A DNA stretch of 64,000 nt from Paenibacillus sp. 37 (GCF_008386395.1 NZ_CP043761.1:1426001-1490000); one strand, 5' to 3'. Positions 42,444 through 52,269 are shown, counted from the stretch's first letter. Program-made: numbers and translations. Notes: generated from the letters alone by a model not told the origin.

Positions 42444-44099
42444 ATGCGAATGAGAAAGAAATGGATGTCCGGTTTTTTGACTCTTGCTTTGAGCACCGTC
42501 TTGGTGTTGTCAGGCTGTTCGAGCAATGAGGGGGCTGGGAATTCGCCTGCTCCGGCGGAAGGCAGCGAGCCACCAGCCGAAGTGACAGAAGCGCAAGATA
42601 CGATGATCATGGGGCGTGGCGGGGATTCCGTTGCACTCGACCCGGCAATTGTGACCGATGGAGAGTCGCTGAAGATTGGACATCAGGTGTTTGATTCGTT
42701 GCTGGACTACAAGGAAGGCGGAACAGAGGTCGTTCCTGGGCTTGCAGAGAGTTGGGAGATTTCGGCGGATGGGCTCAAGTATGTGTTTAAGCTGAAGTCC
42801 GGTGTGAAATTCCATGATGGTACGGACTTCAACGCAGAGGCTGTTGTGTTCAACTTCAACCGCTGGGGCGACCCGGCGAGTGAATATAAATTCGAAGGAG
42901 ATTCCTTCGATTATTATGATTCCATGTTTGGTCCAGAGGACGGACGTGTGATCAAGGAAGTGAAGGCGACGGACGAGACTACGGTGGAGTTCACATTGAA
43001 CCAGCCACAAGCGCCTTTCCTGCAAAATATTGCGATGACGCCATTTGGCATTGCCAGCCCAAAAGCGATTCAGGAGAAAAAAGAAAACTTCAAGAGCGAG
43101 CCTGTGGGCACCGGCCCATTTGTATTCAAAGAGTGGAAGCGTAACGACTCCATCACCCTGGAGAAAAACGCGGATTATTGGAAAGAAGGACTACCGAAGC
43201 TGAACAAAGTAATCGTGCGTTCGATTCCGGATAACACCGCTCGCTTCAATGCCCTGCAAAACGGTGAGATTGATGTCATGGAAGACTTGAACCCAGACGA
43301 TCTGTCCATCCTTGAAGGCAATAGCGAGTTGCAGAAGATTGAGCGTCCACCGTTCAACGTGGCGTATATCGGCTTTAACTTCAAGAAGAAACCATTTGAT
43401 AATGTCAAAGTCAGACAAGCCCTCAACCATGCGGTGAACAAGCAGGCCCTTATTGATGCGTTCTTTGCTGGACAAGCTGAGCCTGCTGTCAACCCGATGC
43501 CGCCAACGCTGTGGGGGTACAACGATACGATTGAGGATTACCCATATGATCTGGAAAAAGCAAAAGCTCTATTGGCCGAGGCTGGCTTCCCTGATGGTTT
43601 GCCTGATCCGGTAACCTTCTATGCCATGCCGGTATCCCGCCCGTATATGCCTGATGGCAAGAAGGTTGCGGAAGCGATCCAGGCTGATTTTGAGAAAATT
43701 GGCGTGACCACAAACATTGAATCCCCAGAATGGGCGACGTATCTGGATGATGCCAAAGCCGGAGAGAAAGACGATATCTACATGCTCGGCTGGACGGGGG
43801 ATAACGGGGACCCGGATAACTTCCTGTACACGTTGCTGGACAAAGACGCCATTCCGGGCAACAACCGTAGCTTCTATGTCAACGAAGAGTTGCATGTGCT
43901 GCTGACCGATGCGCAGAAAGAAACAGATCAGGAGAAACGTGCGGAGCTTTACAAACATGCGCAGGCAATTATCAAGGAAGACGCACCGTGGATTCCACTC
44001 GTGCACACCACGCCAATTCTGGCGGGTAAATCGAACCTGAAAGGTTTTGTACCATCTCCGCTGGGCAGTGAATCCTATGCTGGTGCCTACTTCGAATAA
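42444..44099 (+). CDS. Peptide/oligopeptide ABC transporter substrate-binding lipoprotein
   Basis: 551 residues, SBP_bac_5 family. The lipoprotein signal is RKKWMSGFLTLALSTVLVLS followed by GCSS, so the mature protein is lipid-anchored outside the membrane. Family landmarks include DPAIVTDGESLKIGHQVFDS, LAESWEISADGLKYVFKLKS, GVKFHDGTDFNAEAVVFNFN and VRQALNHAVNKQALID. The ligand is probably a peptide, but nickel or sugar-binding members exist. Start 42444 is set by the lipobox distance; the open frame extends further upstream. Two permease genes follow, after a large hairpin. Confidence 0.92.
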   Translation: MRMRKKWMSGFLTLALSTVLVLSGCSSNEGAGNSPAPAEGSEPPAEVTEAQDTMIMGRGGDSVALDPAIVTDGESLKIGHQVFDSLLDYKEGGTEVVPGLAESWEISADGLKYVFKLKSGVKFHDGTDFNAEAVVFNFNRWGDPASEYKFEGDSFDYYDSMFGPEDGRVIKEVKATDETTVEFTLNQPQAPFLQNIAMTPFGIASPKAIQEKKENFKSEPVGTGPFVFKEWKRNDSITLEKNADYWKEGLPKLNKVIVRSIPDNTARFNALQNGEIDVMEDLNPDDLSILEGNSELQKIERPPFNVAYIGFNFKKKPFDNVKVRQALNHAVNKQALIDAFFAGQAEPAVNPMPPTLWGYNDTIEDYPYDLEKAKALLAEAGFPDGLPDPVTFYAMPVSRPYMPDGKKVAEAIQADFEKIGVTTNIESPEWATYLDDAKAGEKDDIYMLGWTGDNGDPDNFLYTLLDKDAIPGNNRSFYVNEELHVLLTDAQKETDQEKRAELYKHAQAIIKEDAPWIPLVHTTPILAGKSNLKGFVPSPLGSESYAGAYFE

Positions 44100-44204
44100 T
44101 ACAGACATAAGCTGAATTTATCCATTTCAGGATAACGGAGAGTGGAGAATCACTCTGAAGAGGGCACTGCACCTCGGAGTGAGTAGGTGTAAGTTTTCTC
44201 TATT

Positions 44205-44288
44205 AAAGCGCTGGTGAGACGCAATGCTTGGCAGAACCCACATCCGGACGTAACTATCCAAAGCATACGTGTCTGCCAGCGCTTTTTA
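44205..44288 (+). promoter_or_regulatory. Large intra-operon hairpin between binding protein and permease genes
   Basis: AAAGCGCTGG (44205-44214) pairs with CCAGCGCTTT (44276-44285). Inside, ATGCTTGG (44224-44231) pairs with CCAAAGCAT (near 44258) with one bulge. T5 follows the outer stem. It may be a leaky terminator or an mRNA-stabilising end that gives more binding protein than permease. Confidence 0.65.
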
Positions 44289-44322
44289 TTTTGCACGATA
44301 TGTCGAAGGCAGGTGAGCAGGA

Positions 44323-45327
44323 TTGAACAGCTATATTGTCAAACGTGTGCTTGTGTTGCTGCCCGTACTGCTGGGCATGACCCTGATTGTCTTTTCCATC
44401 ATCCATGCCATTCCGGGTGACCCGGCCGAGACCATACTTGGGCAAAAGGCAACCGAACAATCCAAGCAGGCCCTTCGTGACCAGCTCGGTCTGGATAAAC
44501 CCTGGTTCCAGCAGTATTTCGCCTACTTGGGCGATTTGCTCAAAGGCGACCTTGGAACATCTATCCGCACTAAGGTGCCTATTGCCCAGGAAATTGTGCC
44601 TTATCTGACAGCTACCCTCGAATTAACGATGGCAAGTATGTTGTTTGCTGTCATTATTGGGGTGAATGCCGGGATTGTCAGTGCATGGAAGCACAACTCC
44701 TGGTTTGATTATTGCTGTATGGTCATTGCTCTAGTGGGTGTATCCATGCCGATCTTCTGGCTCGGTCTCATGGAACAATGGTTGTTTGCGAACAAGTTAC
44801 AGTGGCTGCCGTCCATTGGACGCATGAATGCACGTGATCCGGTGGAAGCCATTACGGGCTTGTATGTGTTGGATACGATGATCGCTGGACAATGGAATCA
44901 GTTGTGGACCGTAACGAAACATCTAATTCTGCCAAGTGTGGCACTGGGTACGATCCCGATGGCTGTTATTGCCCGGATGACTCGTTCCAGCATGCTGGAA
45001 GTGATGAGTTCCGATTACATTCGTACAGCAAAGGCGAAGGGACTGGGTCCGTTTTTTGTCGTATATGGACATGCACTCAAAAATGCGTTTATCCCTGTGC
45101 TTACGGTTATCGGTATCCAGACCGGATCGTTGCTCGGGGGTGCAGTGCTGACCGAGACGATCTTTGCTTGGCCAGGCGTGGGACGTTATATATATGAAGC
45201 GATTAGTTCGCGGGACTATCCGGTGATCCAGAGTGGCATTCTGATCGTGGCGTTCTTTTTCGTGGTGATCAATCTGATTGTGGACTTGCTCTACGCCGTG
45301 TTTGATCCTCGGATTAGTTATAAATAG
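44323..45327 (+). CDS. Peptide ABC transporter permease (DppB/OppB-type)
   Basis: 334 residues with six predicted membrane segments. TTG start after CAGGTGAGCAGGA. The N-terminus (SYIVKRVLVLLPVLLGMTLI) is typical of DppB/OppB. The EAA loop for contact with the ATPase is YIRTAKAKGLGPFFVVYGHA. The C-terminus AVFDPRISYK is also family-typical. Functions with the next permease as the membrane channel for the substrate delivered by the upstream lipoprotein. Confidence 0.93.
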   Translation: MNSYIVKRVLVLLPVLLGMTLIVFSIIHAIPGDPAETILGQKATEQSKQALRDQLGLDKPWFQQYFAYLGDLLKGDLGTSIRTKVPIAQEIVPYLTATLELTMASMLFAVIIGVNAGIVSAWKHNSWFDYCCMVIALVGVSMPIFWLGLMEQWLFANKLQWLPSIGRMNARDPVEAITGLYVLDTMIAGQWNQLWTVTKHLILPSVALGTIPMAVIARMTRSSMLEVMSSDYIRTAKAKGLGPFFVVYGHALKNAFIPVLTVIGIQTGSLLGGAVLTETIFAWPGVGRYIYEAISSRDYPVIQSGILIVAFFFVVINLIVDLLYAVFDPRISYK

Positions 45328-45368
45328 GGAATTCATCAATCATTCATATCCATGAAAGGAGACGCCGC

Positions 45369-46268
45369 ATGGCCAAATTATCGACCAATACCGGACCATC
45401 CATTGATGCTGCGTCGGCGAGCACATCCGGTCCCTGGCGGGAAGCGTGGAGAACGTTTCGGAGAAATCGGCTTGCGCTTGCAGGCCTGATTATTATCGTT
45501 TTTTTTATCCTGTTGGCCTTCCTCGCGCCATACATTGCACCTTACGATTACAAGGAACAGGTGCTGGTGGATCGGCTTCAGGCCCCTTCGGCAGAGCATT
45601 GGTTTGGTACCGATGATCTGGGGCGTGACGTATTTTCCAGAGTGCTGCATGGGGCGCGTATTTCCTTGTGGGTAGGGTTCTTCTCCGTCATTGGTTCCAT
45701 TATCGCGGGTACGCTGCTTGGTTTGATTGCCGGATTTTATGGAAAATGGGCGGACATGCTTATCTCGCGTTTATTTGATATCTTGCTCGCCTTTCCGGGG
45801 ATTTTGCTGGCCATCGCCATTGTGGCGATATTGGGCCCGTCGTTGCAGAATGCACTGCTCGCCATCGCCATCGTGAACATCCCGACCTATGGAAGGTTGG
45901 TGCGTTCACGGGTACTCAGCTTGAGACAGGAGGAATTCATTACGTCGGCACGGACACTTGGAGCGGGCAACGGTCGAATCTTGTTTCGCCACATCTTGCC
46001 CAACAGCCTTACTCCTCTGATCGTGCAAGGTACACTCGGAATTGGGACTGCGATCATCGAAGCTGCTGCACTCGGATTTCTAGGTATGGGCGCACAACCA
46101 CCCGATCCCGAATGGGGTAAAATGCTGTCAGACTCCCGTCAGTTTATACAAAAAGCACCGTGGACACTGATCTTCCCCGGCGTTTCCATTATGTTGACCG
46201 TTCTCGGCTTCAACCTAATGGGTGATGGACTGCGCGATACGCTTGATCCGAAAATGGCGAAAAAGTAG
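45369..46268 (+). CDS. Peptide ABC transporter permease (DppC/OppC-type)
   Basis: 299 residues. The N-terminal hydrophilic stretch and first segment (RLALAGLIIIVFFILLAFLA) plus HWFGTDDLGRDVFSRVLHGA are the OppC/DppC signature. The EAA loop is SARTLGAGNGRILFRHILPN. It ends GLRDTLDPKMAKK. AAAGGAGACGCC is the ribosome site. No ATPase gene follows: a terminator and then htpG come next, so the ATPases must be coded elsewhere or shared with another importer. Confidence 0.94.
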   Translation: MAKLSTNTGPSIDAASASTSGPWREAWRTFRRNRLALAGLIIIVFFILLAFLAPYIAPYDYKEQVLVDRLQAPSAEHWFGTDDLGRDVFSRVLHGARISLWVGFFSVIGSIIAGTLLGLIAGFYGKWADMLISRLFDILLAFPGILLAIAIVAILGPSLQNALLAIAIVNIPTYGRLVRSRVLSLRQEEFITSARTLGAGNGRILFRHILPNSLTPLIVQGTLGIGTAIIEAAALGFLGMGAQPPDPEWGKMLSDSRQFIQKAPWTLIFPGVSIMLTVLGFNLMGDGLRDTLDPKMAKK

Positions 46269-46303
46269 AAGTTTCTAATTCTAACCGTAATTGTTTCTTC
46301 TAT

Positions 46304-46340
46304 GCCGGTTCGAACTTTGGTTCGAGGCGGCTTTTGTTTT
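46304..46340 (+). terminator. Intrinsic terminator after the ABC operon
   Basis: GCCGGTTCGAA (46304-46314) pairs with TTCGAGGCGGC (46321-46331), with small mismatches, then TTTTGTTTT. Confidence 0.75.
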
Positions 46341-46425
46341 ACCTACGGGATTACGTTAAAATGATTGGTGATGTGCAAAAGTAGAGGGGTTATTCGATCT
46401 TTTAGTTAAAATAACCGCCTGCGTA

Positions 46426-46493
46426 TTGACACCCAATTTTCCCATATGTTATATAAAAGGAAGGGTTTAGCACTCCGATCATTAGAGTGCTAA
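46426..46493 (+). promoter_or_regulatory. Sigma-A promoter with perfect CIRCE operator (HrcA site)
   Basis: TTGACA (46426-46431) and TATATA (46450-46455) are 18 bases apart. Twelve bases on lies TTAGCACTC-N9-GAGTGCTAA (46467-46493), an exact CIRCE. HrcA represses through CIRCE in Firmicutes and is released on heat stress. The next gene is htpG, with a leader of about 560 bases. Confidence 0.92.
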
Positions 46494-46676
46494 CAAATGA
46501 TGTTTTTACTATACGCCTACATATGGAATGATTCTGTTTTTGAAAATAGATATTGAACCTGAGTAGGACATGCGAAGCCGAGGGGCACACAGACCTGAAG
46601 AAGCGAAATGTTTGCTTAATCAACAGACTCCATCTAAATAGAAGGCTCTAATCCTCATACAAGTTCCTGATTAAAT

Positions 46677-46863
46677 GCAAAAGTAGTGCAGGGGACGAAA
46701 TCGATTTGGAGGAAGCGAAGCGTTCGCCTAAAAGCTTTCTGAAAGAAAGCTGCTTCGGAAGCATACGCTATCACCGGATTTCTCCTTTTTTAAAAGGGAA
46801 TCAAAGAAATCTGGGGATAACAGCGATCCGAAAAACGATTCGTAACCGGAACGGCGACATGGC
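46677..46863 (+). repeat. Dispersed intergenic hairpin element, copy in the htpG leader
   Basis: Contains GCAAAAGTAGTGCAGGGGAC, GAAGCGAAGCGTTCGCC, an extra hairpin (AGCTTTCT-GAA-AGAAAGCT), the main stem (46769-46782 with 46806-46819) and AACAGCGATCCGAAAAACG. A fragment of the same family (CTGAAGAAGCGAAATGTTTG) lies just upstream near 46594. It lies between CIRCE and htpG, so it should be transcribed. Confidence 0.8.
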
Positions 46864-47033
46864 AAAACGTCATGCATTTTGAAGATTAGCAATCTATTGG
46901 ATCTAATGATCAAGCGTTTAAGCTTCGAATGATGTTCTGGTACCCGTAAGTTCTGCATGAAACACTCAAGGATTTACTTTCTATTTTCAATCAAATCATT
47001 CGATATCCAAATTTGAAAGGAGTCCAACCACTC

Positions 47034-48914
47034 ATGGCTAAAAAAGAATTCCAGGCAGAATCCAAACGTTTGCTGGATATGATGATCAACTCCATTTATA
47101 CCCAAAGAGAAATCTTTTTGAGAGAATTGATCTCCAACTCCAGTGACGCCATTGATAAAATTTATTACAGAGCACTGACAGACGATACGCTCGTTTTCAA
47201 CAAAGAGGACTACTTCATCAAGCTTACGATCGACAAAGAAAATCGCACGCTCACACTGACGGATACCGGTATCGGGATGACGCAGGAAGAGCTGGAGAAC
47301 AATCTGGGCGTTATCGCGAAGAGTGGTTCCCTGGCGTTCAAGAAGGAAAATGAAGCCAAAGACGGCCATAATATCATCGGACAATTCGGGGTTGGTTTCT
47401 ACTCGGCATTTATGGTGGCGGACAAGCTGGCCGTAACGAGTAAAACGCTGGGCAGCGACGAAGCTTGGAAATGGGAATCCGAAGGCGCGGATGGTTACAC
47501 GATCACACCAGCTGAGAAAGATTCCGTAGGTACAGAGATCGTGCTGACGATCAAAGAGAATACCGAAGAAGATTCGTATGACGAGTTTTTGGAAGAGTAC
47601 CGCCTGAGATCCATCATCAAGAAATACTCCGACTTCATTCGCTACCCGATCAAGATGGATGTGACGGGTCAACGTCCGAAAGAGGGCACAGAGAACGAGT
47701 TCGAAGAGTACCAAGAAGAACAAACCGTGAACAGCATGGTGCCGATCTGGCGTAAAAATAAAAGCGAACTGACCGAAGAAGACTACAATAACTTCTATAT
47801 GGAAAAACGCTACGGTTTTGACAAACCGCTCAAACACCTGCACATCAGCGCAGATGGCGCAGTGGTATACAATGCAATCCTGTTCATTCCGGAGAACACG
47901 CCGTTTGACTACTATACTAAAGAGTATGAAAAAGGCCTTGAACTCTACTCCAACGGTGTATTGATCATGGATAAATGCGGGGATCTGTTGCCAGATTACT
48001 TTGGATTTGTCAAAGGTATGGTGGATTCGGAAGACCTGTCCCTGAACATCTCCCGTGAGATGTTGCAACATGACCGTCAGCTTAGCCTGATCGCGAAGAA
48101 CATTAAGAACAAAATCAAGAGTCAACTGCAAAGCCTGCTGAAGGACGAGCGTGAGAACTACGAGAAGTTCTACCAAGCGTTTGGTCGTCAATTGAAATAC
48201 GGTGTATACAGCGACTATGGTGTGAATAAGGATACATTGCAGGATCTGCTGTTGTTCACGTCTTCCAAAGAGAGCAAACTCGTGAGCTTGGACGAATACG
48301 TCTCCAGAATGCCGGAAGATCAGAAGTACATCTACTATGCATCTGGTGAATCGATTAGCCGTATTGAGAAGCTGCCACAGATCGAGGGTGTTCTTGAGAA
48401 AGGGTACGAAGTATTGTACTTTACTGATGACATCGACGAGTTTGCAATCAAGATGATCACGAACTACAAGGAGAAAGAATTCAAATCCATCTCCAGTGGT
48501 GACCTGGGGATCGAAGATAGCGCGGACAAAGAAGAAACGGACGCACAGGACAACGACAACAAAGAGTTGTTTGAAGCGATGAAAGCTCAATTGGCGGGTA
48601 AAGTCAAAGCCGTTAAAGCTTCCAAACGTCTCAGAAGCCACCCGGTATGTTTGTCTACTGAAGGTGAGCTGACGATTGAAATGGAGAAAATCCTGAAAGC
48701 TATGCCGAACAGTGAAAACGTACAAGCCGACAAAGTACTTGAAATCAACGTAAATCACGATGTATTCAAATCGTTGAAAGACGCTTTCGCACAGGATCAG
48801 GAAAAACTGAACCTCTACACAAGCCTGCTGTACCATCAGGCATTGCTGATCGAGGGATTGCCAATTCAGGACCCAGTAGAGTTCACTAACGATATCTGTA
48901 AGGTTATGGTGTAA
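47034..48914 (+). CDS. htpG: Molecular chaperone HtpG (Hsp90)
   Basis: 626-residue bacterial Hsp90, a cytoplasmic ATP-dependent dimeric chaperone. The GHKL ATPase domain has [27 protein letters not shown] and [18 protein letters not shown]; the middle domain has [20 protein letters not shown] with the catalytic Arg region; the C-terminal dimerisation domain ends [10 protein letters not shown]. The start at 47034 follows AAAGGAGT; an in-frame codon 21 bases upstream has none. Length is standard. The upstream CIRCE implies HrcA control, unlike Bacillus subtilis, where htpG is not in the CIRCE class (established for that species). Confidence 0.97.
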   Translation: MAKKEFQAESKRLLDMMINSIYTQREIFLRELISNSSDAIDKIYYRALTDDTLVFNKEDYFIKLTIDKENRTLTLTDTGIGMTQEELENNLGVIAKSGSLAFKKENEAKDGHNIIGQFGVGFYSAFMVADKLAVTSKTLGSDEAWKWESEGADGYTITPAEKDSVGTEIVLTIKENTEEDSYDEFLEEYRLRSIIKKYSDFIRYPIKMDVTGQRPKEGTENEFEEYQEEQTVNSMVPIWRKNKSELTEEDYNNFYMEKRYGFDKPLKHLHISADGAVVYNAILFIPENTPFDYYTKEYEKGLELYSNGVLIMDKCGDLLPDYFGFVKGMVDSEDLSLNISREMLQHDRQLSLIAKNIKNKIKSQLQSLLKDERENYEKFYQAFGRQLKYGVYSDYGVNKDTLQDLLLFTSSKESKLVSLDEYVSRMPEDQKYIYYASGESISRIEKLPQIEGVLEKGYEVLYFTDDIDEFAIKMITNYKEKEFKSISSGDLGIEDSADKEETDAQDNDNKELFEAMKAQLAGKVKAVKASKRLRSHPVCLSTEGELTIEMEKILKAMPNSENVQADKVLEINVNHDVFKSLKDAFAQDQEKLNLYTSLLYHQALLIEGLPIQDPVEFTNDICKVMV

Positions 48915-49055
48915 ACTACCGCAATAACGTAGTGATGTCACAACGGCGCACTGAATCAAAAGTAATGGAATGTTCCATGCAGTTTACAGGTGAAAGGCTC
49001 AGAGCTTATATAGCCTGGAAACTACAAGATATCTTTGAATTCACCATCTCCACCC

Positions 49056-49088
49056 CGACAGGGCGTTTCAGTCCTGTCGTTTTTTTTG
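49056..49088 (+). terminator. Intrinsic terminator after htpG
   Basis: CGACAGG (49056-49062) pairs with CCTGTCG (49073-49079), followed by T9. Confidence 0.92.
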
Positions 49089-49239
49089 TTTTTACCCACA
49101 ACGGGTAGGAGTGGGGGAGACAGACCATCATTGCAGCGATGATGAAAATCGTAATGAAATTCTTTAGCCTTTCAAAATTTTGAAGAATTCTCCCTTTATA
49201 GGGAATGTAATGACATTTAAATTGGGAGTGAATCAAACA

Positions 49240-49390
49240 GCAAAAGTAGTGAAGGGGACGGAATTGATTCTGAAGAAGCGGAGTGGTCGCCTTTGTCTCA
49301 GGGTTTTCCCCTTAATATAGGGGATTCAGAAAACCCGGAGACAACAGCGATCATAAGAACGATCCGTAACCGGAACGGCCACCTGCTGGC
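49240..49390 (+). repeat. Dispersed intergenic hairpin element, copy between htpG and dgt
   Basis: Carries GCAAAAGTAGTGAAGGGGAC, CTGAAGAAGCGGAGTGGTCG, the main stem GTCTCAGGGTTTTC (49295-49308) with GAAAACCCGGAGAC (49329-49342), and AACAGCGATC then ACGATCCGTAACCGGAACGG. The stem differs in sequence from the other copies but pairs equally well. Confidence 0.82.
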
Positions 49391-49632
49391 ACCGTGAATA
49401 CTTAGGGTTGTTCTGCCATGTGAGCAAGCATATGTGAATAATGAGTTCAATATGAATCATTGTCATTTAGATGCACGGATGATAGTCTGGCAGGGTATAA
49501 TAAGAGAGGATGACTGTTCATTACAAGTTGATGTAAGAAGAGATGACAATCGCAGACAGGTTTTACTTTTCGAAACCACAGATGTTGTGTATAATCACTC
49601 AAAATAGAGACAGTCGGCTAGGAGTGATCCCC

Positions 49633-51048
49633 ATGCAATGGAACGATCTGAGAGAACATAGACAATATCCTGAATTAACCAAATTGGATGGATCTCGTGC
49701 AGCGTATGAACGGGACTATTCGAGACTCATTCATTCACCGACCTTCCGTCGGTTACAGGGCAAATCGCAGGTGTTTGGCGCAGGAACGGGCGATTATTAT
49801 CGTACTCGCTTGACCCATTCCCTGGAGGTGGCACAGATTGCACGAGAGGCTGCCCGAAGTTTGATTCGCCGTTTTCCTGAGGTAGACTGGGACCGCGCGG
49901 ACAACCCCGGCCTTATTATTGATTCAGAAGTGGTGGAGTGCGCTGCAATCGCACATGACTTCGGTCACCCGCCGTTTGGACATAAAGGTGAAGAAGTATT
50001 GGATGGTATTCTGGATGACCTCATTAACACCGAGGCTAAGAAAATCATGAAAAAAAGCCGCAGCGCCAAAGTTCCCAAGGTGGAGTCTGAAGTCCGTGCC
50101 GAGCTAAAACGGAAATACGAGCATTTTGAAGGCAATGCACACAATTTCCGTCTCATTATGCACTTGGAGAAGCGTGAAGATATCGACGGACTGAACCTGT
50201 CTGATGCGGTATTACTAGGAATCAACAAGTATCCGTACCCCGGGACAGAGAGCAAGAAAGGCATGTATCATCATGAGTGGCAATATATTCGGGAGATCCG
50301 TGAACGCTGGAACGTGCCGGCAGGCAAGAAGACGCTGGAAGCACAGTTGATGGACCTTTGCGACGATATTGCGTACTCTTCACATGACCTGGAGGATGGC
50401 ATCAAAGCAGGCAAAATTGAAGTACATGAGCATTTCCTGCAAGATCCGCATGTGAATCGACTGATTGTGGATAAGATTACAACGCTGGAGGATCTGTTCT
50501 GGAACGGATGGACCCGAGAAGCGATTGGGCAAAAGGTAGAAGAGGTCCTCGCTTCGTTCCTGCGCATCTGGAATGAGAAGATGCCGTTCTGCGAGCATGA
50601 TTACTCGCGTACCCGTCGTGAAGTGAAAGCGTATTGGGTGAGCTTTTTTGTAGGTAGCCTGGGCGTTATTGACGACGGCGACTGGAAGAAGGTAACTTTT
50701 GTCCGTGAAGGGGCTGAAGACCTCGATATGTTGCGTACGGTGAGTGTGCTCAAGAGTTTTGCCTGGGTAACCATGATTCGTGACCTGCGTGTGCAGCGGC
50801 TACAGAAGCGAAGTGAATGGATGATTAAGCGATTATGGGATGCATTTCTTGATCCAGAAACGTCCAAATCCATTATTCCATCCGACTGGCTGCAGCGTTA
50901 TGAGAAGGATCAGGCAAAAGCCCAGCCGATCTGGACTTGGGAACACATGGTGATCGATTATATCGCAGGAATGACGGATGCATTTGCCGAGAAAATATAT
51001 AATGAACTCTACGGTCTGAAGGTGGGTTCGATCTACGATCTGGATTAA
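49633..51048 (+). CDS. dgt: Deoxyguanosinetriphosphate triphosphohydrolase-like protein (dGTPase)
   Basis: 471 residues of the HD-domain dNTPase family, hydrolysing dGTP to deoxyguanosine and triphosphate. FRRLQGKSQVFGAGTGDYYR and TRLTHSLEVAQIAREAARSL hold the first His; AIAHDFGHPPFGHKGEEVLD has the HD pair; LCDDIAYSSHDLEDGIKAG holds the later Asp. It is in the longer Dgt group rather than the short DgtP type. Start 49633 has TAGGAG 8 bases upstream; the open frame begins 90 bases earlier without a site. Likely a housekeeping enzyme of nucleotide-pool balance, and in some bacteria phage defence. Confidence 0.9.
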   Translation: MQWNDLREHRQYPELTKLDGSRAAYERDYSRLIHSPTFRRLQGKSQVFGAGTGDYYRTRLTHSLEVAQIAREAARSLIRRFPEVDWDRADNPGLIIDSEVVECAAIAHDFGHPPFGHKGEEVLDGILDDLINTEAKKIMKKSRSAKVPKVESEVRAELKRKYEHFEGNAHNFRLIMHLEKREDIDGLNLSDAVLLGINKYPYPGTESKKGMYHHEWQYIREIRERWNVPAGKKTLEAQLMDLCDDIAYSSHDLEDGIKAGKIEVHEHFLQDPHVNRLIVDKITTLEDLFWNGWTREAIGQKVEEVLASFLRIWNEKMPFCEHDYSRTRREVKAYWVSFFVGSLGVIDDGDWKKVTFVREGAEDLDMLRTVSVLKSFAWVTMIRDLRVQRLQKRSEWMIKRLWDAFLDPETSKSIIPSDWLQRYEKDQAKAQPIWTWEHMVIDYIAGMTDAFAEKIYNELYGLKVGSIYDLD

Positions 51049-51078
51049 AATGAACCGATATAAAGGGAGATGAGACGC

Positions 51079-52095
51079 GTGGCTAAGCGAATGAGTGAGA
51101 CGTTCAGTCTGGGCGTACTTGACCTTGTTCCAAGGTTAAACGATGCCACAGCGGAACAGGCACTTCAACAATCGGTTACACTTGCGCAACATGCCGAGTC
51201 TTGGGGATACACCCGATACTGGACATCAGAGCATCATGATATGGCTGAACTGGCATCGGCCTCTCCCGAAGTACTGCTATCCCACATCGGAGCAAGAACG
51301 ACAACGATCCAGCTTGGCTCTGGAGCGGTCCTGTTGCCACACTACAGTCCGCTCAAGGTTGCAGAGTCGTTCCGTCTCCTGGCTACCCTCTATCCGGGGC
51401 GCATTGAGCTTGGGCTCGGACGTGCTCCTGGCGGTGGTCCTCATGCGACGATGGCACTCAGTGGCAATTACTTGCAACATGTGTCCAAGCTGCCCGAATC
51501 ACTTGCAGCACTGACGGAACTGCTTGAAGATCGATATACCTACGAGGATCATCCTGTGACGGCTCGTCCGATTCCCAAGCTTCCGTTATCACTCTGGATG
51601 TTGGGAACTAACGTGAAGAGTGCAGAATTTGCGGCACGGTTTGGCATGGGATATGTATTTGGTCAATTCATGAGTGATGCCGATGGTACAGAGGCTGTAA
51701 AGCGATACCGGGAAGGATTTATTCCTAGTGCAACGATGAAGGAGCCTGAGGTTATGGTGGCAGTCAGCGTATTGTGTGCCGAGTCGGAGACGGATGCTAT
51801 GGCCTGGAGTCGTGACATGATGGAGAGACGCGAGGCAAATGGGAAAGAACGTTCAACTGAGCCGAATTCAAGTGGTATCACGGTCTCTAACACGAATGAT
51901 GCAGCCGTTATTGATCATAAAGAATCGGTGCGGCACTATGCAGGTACACCTGAACAGGTATGGGCTCGATTGCAACAGGTGAGTAGCAGGTTGGATACGG
52001 AGAGGTTGCTTCTGGTTACGGCAGGACCAGATTATGAGCGCAGGTTGGATTCATATCGATTGCTGGCTGAGCATAAGACGGCAATACTGAACTAG
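51079..52095 (+). CDS. Luciferase-like (LLM class) flavin-dependent monooxygenase
   Basis: 338 residues with the TIM-barrel LLM pattern of the MsnO8 group. FSLGVLDLVPRLNDATAEQA is at the N-terminus, then WGYTRYWTSEHHDM, LGSGAVLLPHYSPLKVAESF, YPGRIELGLGRAPGGG. Such enzymes use FMNH2 and oxygen on small organics; the substrate is not predictable. The GTG at 51079 is best spaced from AAAGGGAG; the ATG at 51070 would be too near to it. Follows dgt after 30 bases, so the two may be co-transcribed. Confidence 0.85.
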   Translation: MAKRMSETFSLGVLDLVPRLNDATAEQALQQSVTLAQHAESWGYTRYWTSEHHDMAELASASPEVLLSHIGARTTTIQLGSGAVLLPHYSPLKVAESFRLLATLYPGRIELGLGRAPGGGPHATMALSGNYLQHVSKLPESLAALTELLEDRYTYEDHPVTARPIPKLPLSLWMLGTNVKSAEFAARFGMGYVFGQFMSDADGTEAVKRYREGFIPSATMKEPEVMVAVSVLCAESETDAMAWSRDMMERREANGKERSTEPNSSGITVSNTNDAAVIDHKESVRHYAGTPEQVWARLQQVSSRLDTERLLLVTAGPDYERRLDSYRLLAEHKTAILN

Positions 52096-52133
52096 GCTGA
52101 TCGCTTTATGATGTTAGCCGTTGAAATCCGAAC

Positions 52134-52161
52134 AAACCGAAGAGCTGCAGCTCTTCGGTTT
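52134..52161 (+). terminator. Palindromic terminator
   Basis: AAACCGAAGAGC-TGCA-GCTCTTCGGTTT, a perfect 28-base palindrome after the monooxygenase gene. The trailing T tract is short. Confidence 0.7.
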
Positions 52162-52269
52162 GAACTTTGTCAAGATTCAACAATCTTTTACAAAACCAAG
52201 CATCTTAATGACAAAATAATGTTATAATACTTTACGTCTATTTTCCTATCGATATAATATAGATAAGTT

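Noticed and set aside
46974..48959. Long antisense open frame of about 660 codons opposite htpG
   Set aside because: It mirrors the codon structure of htpG, has no ribosome site, and resembles no protein; htpG explains the region.
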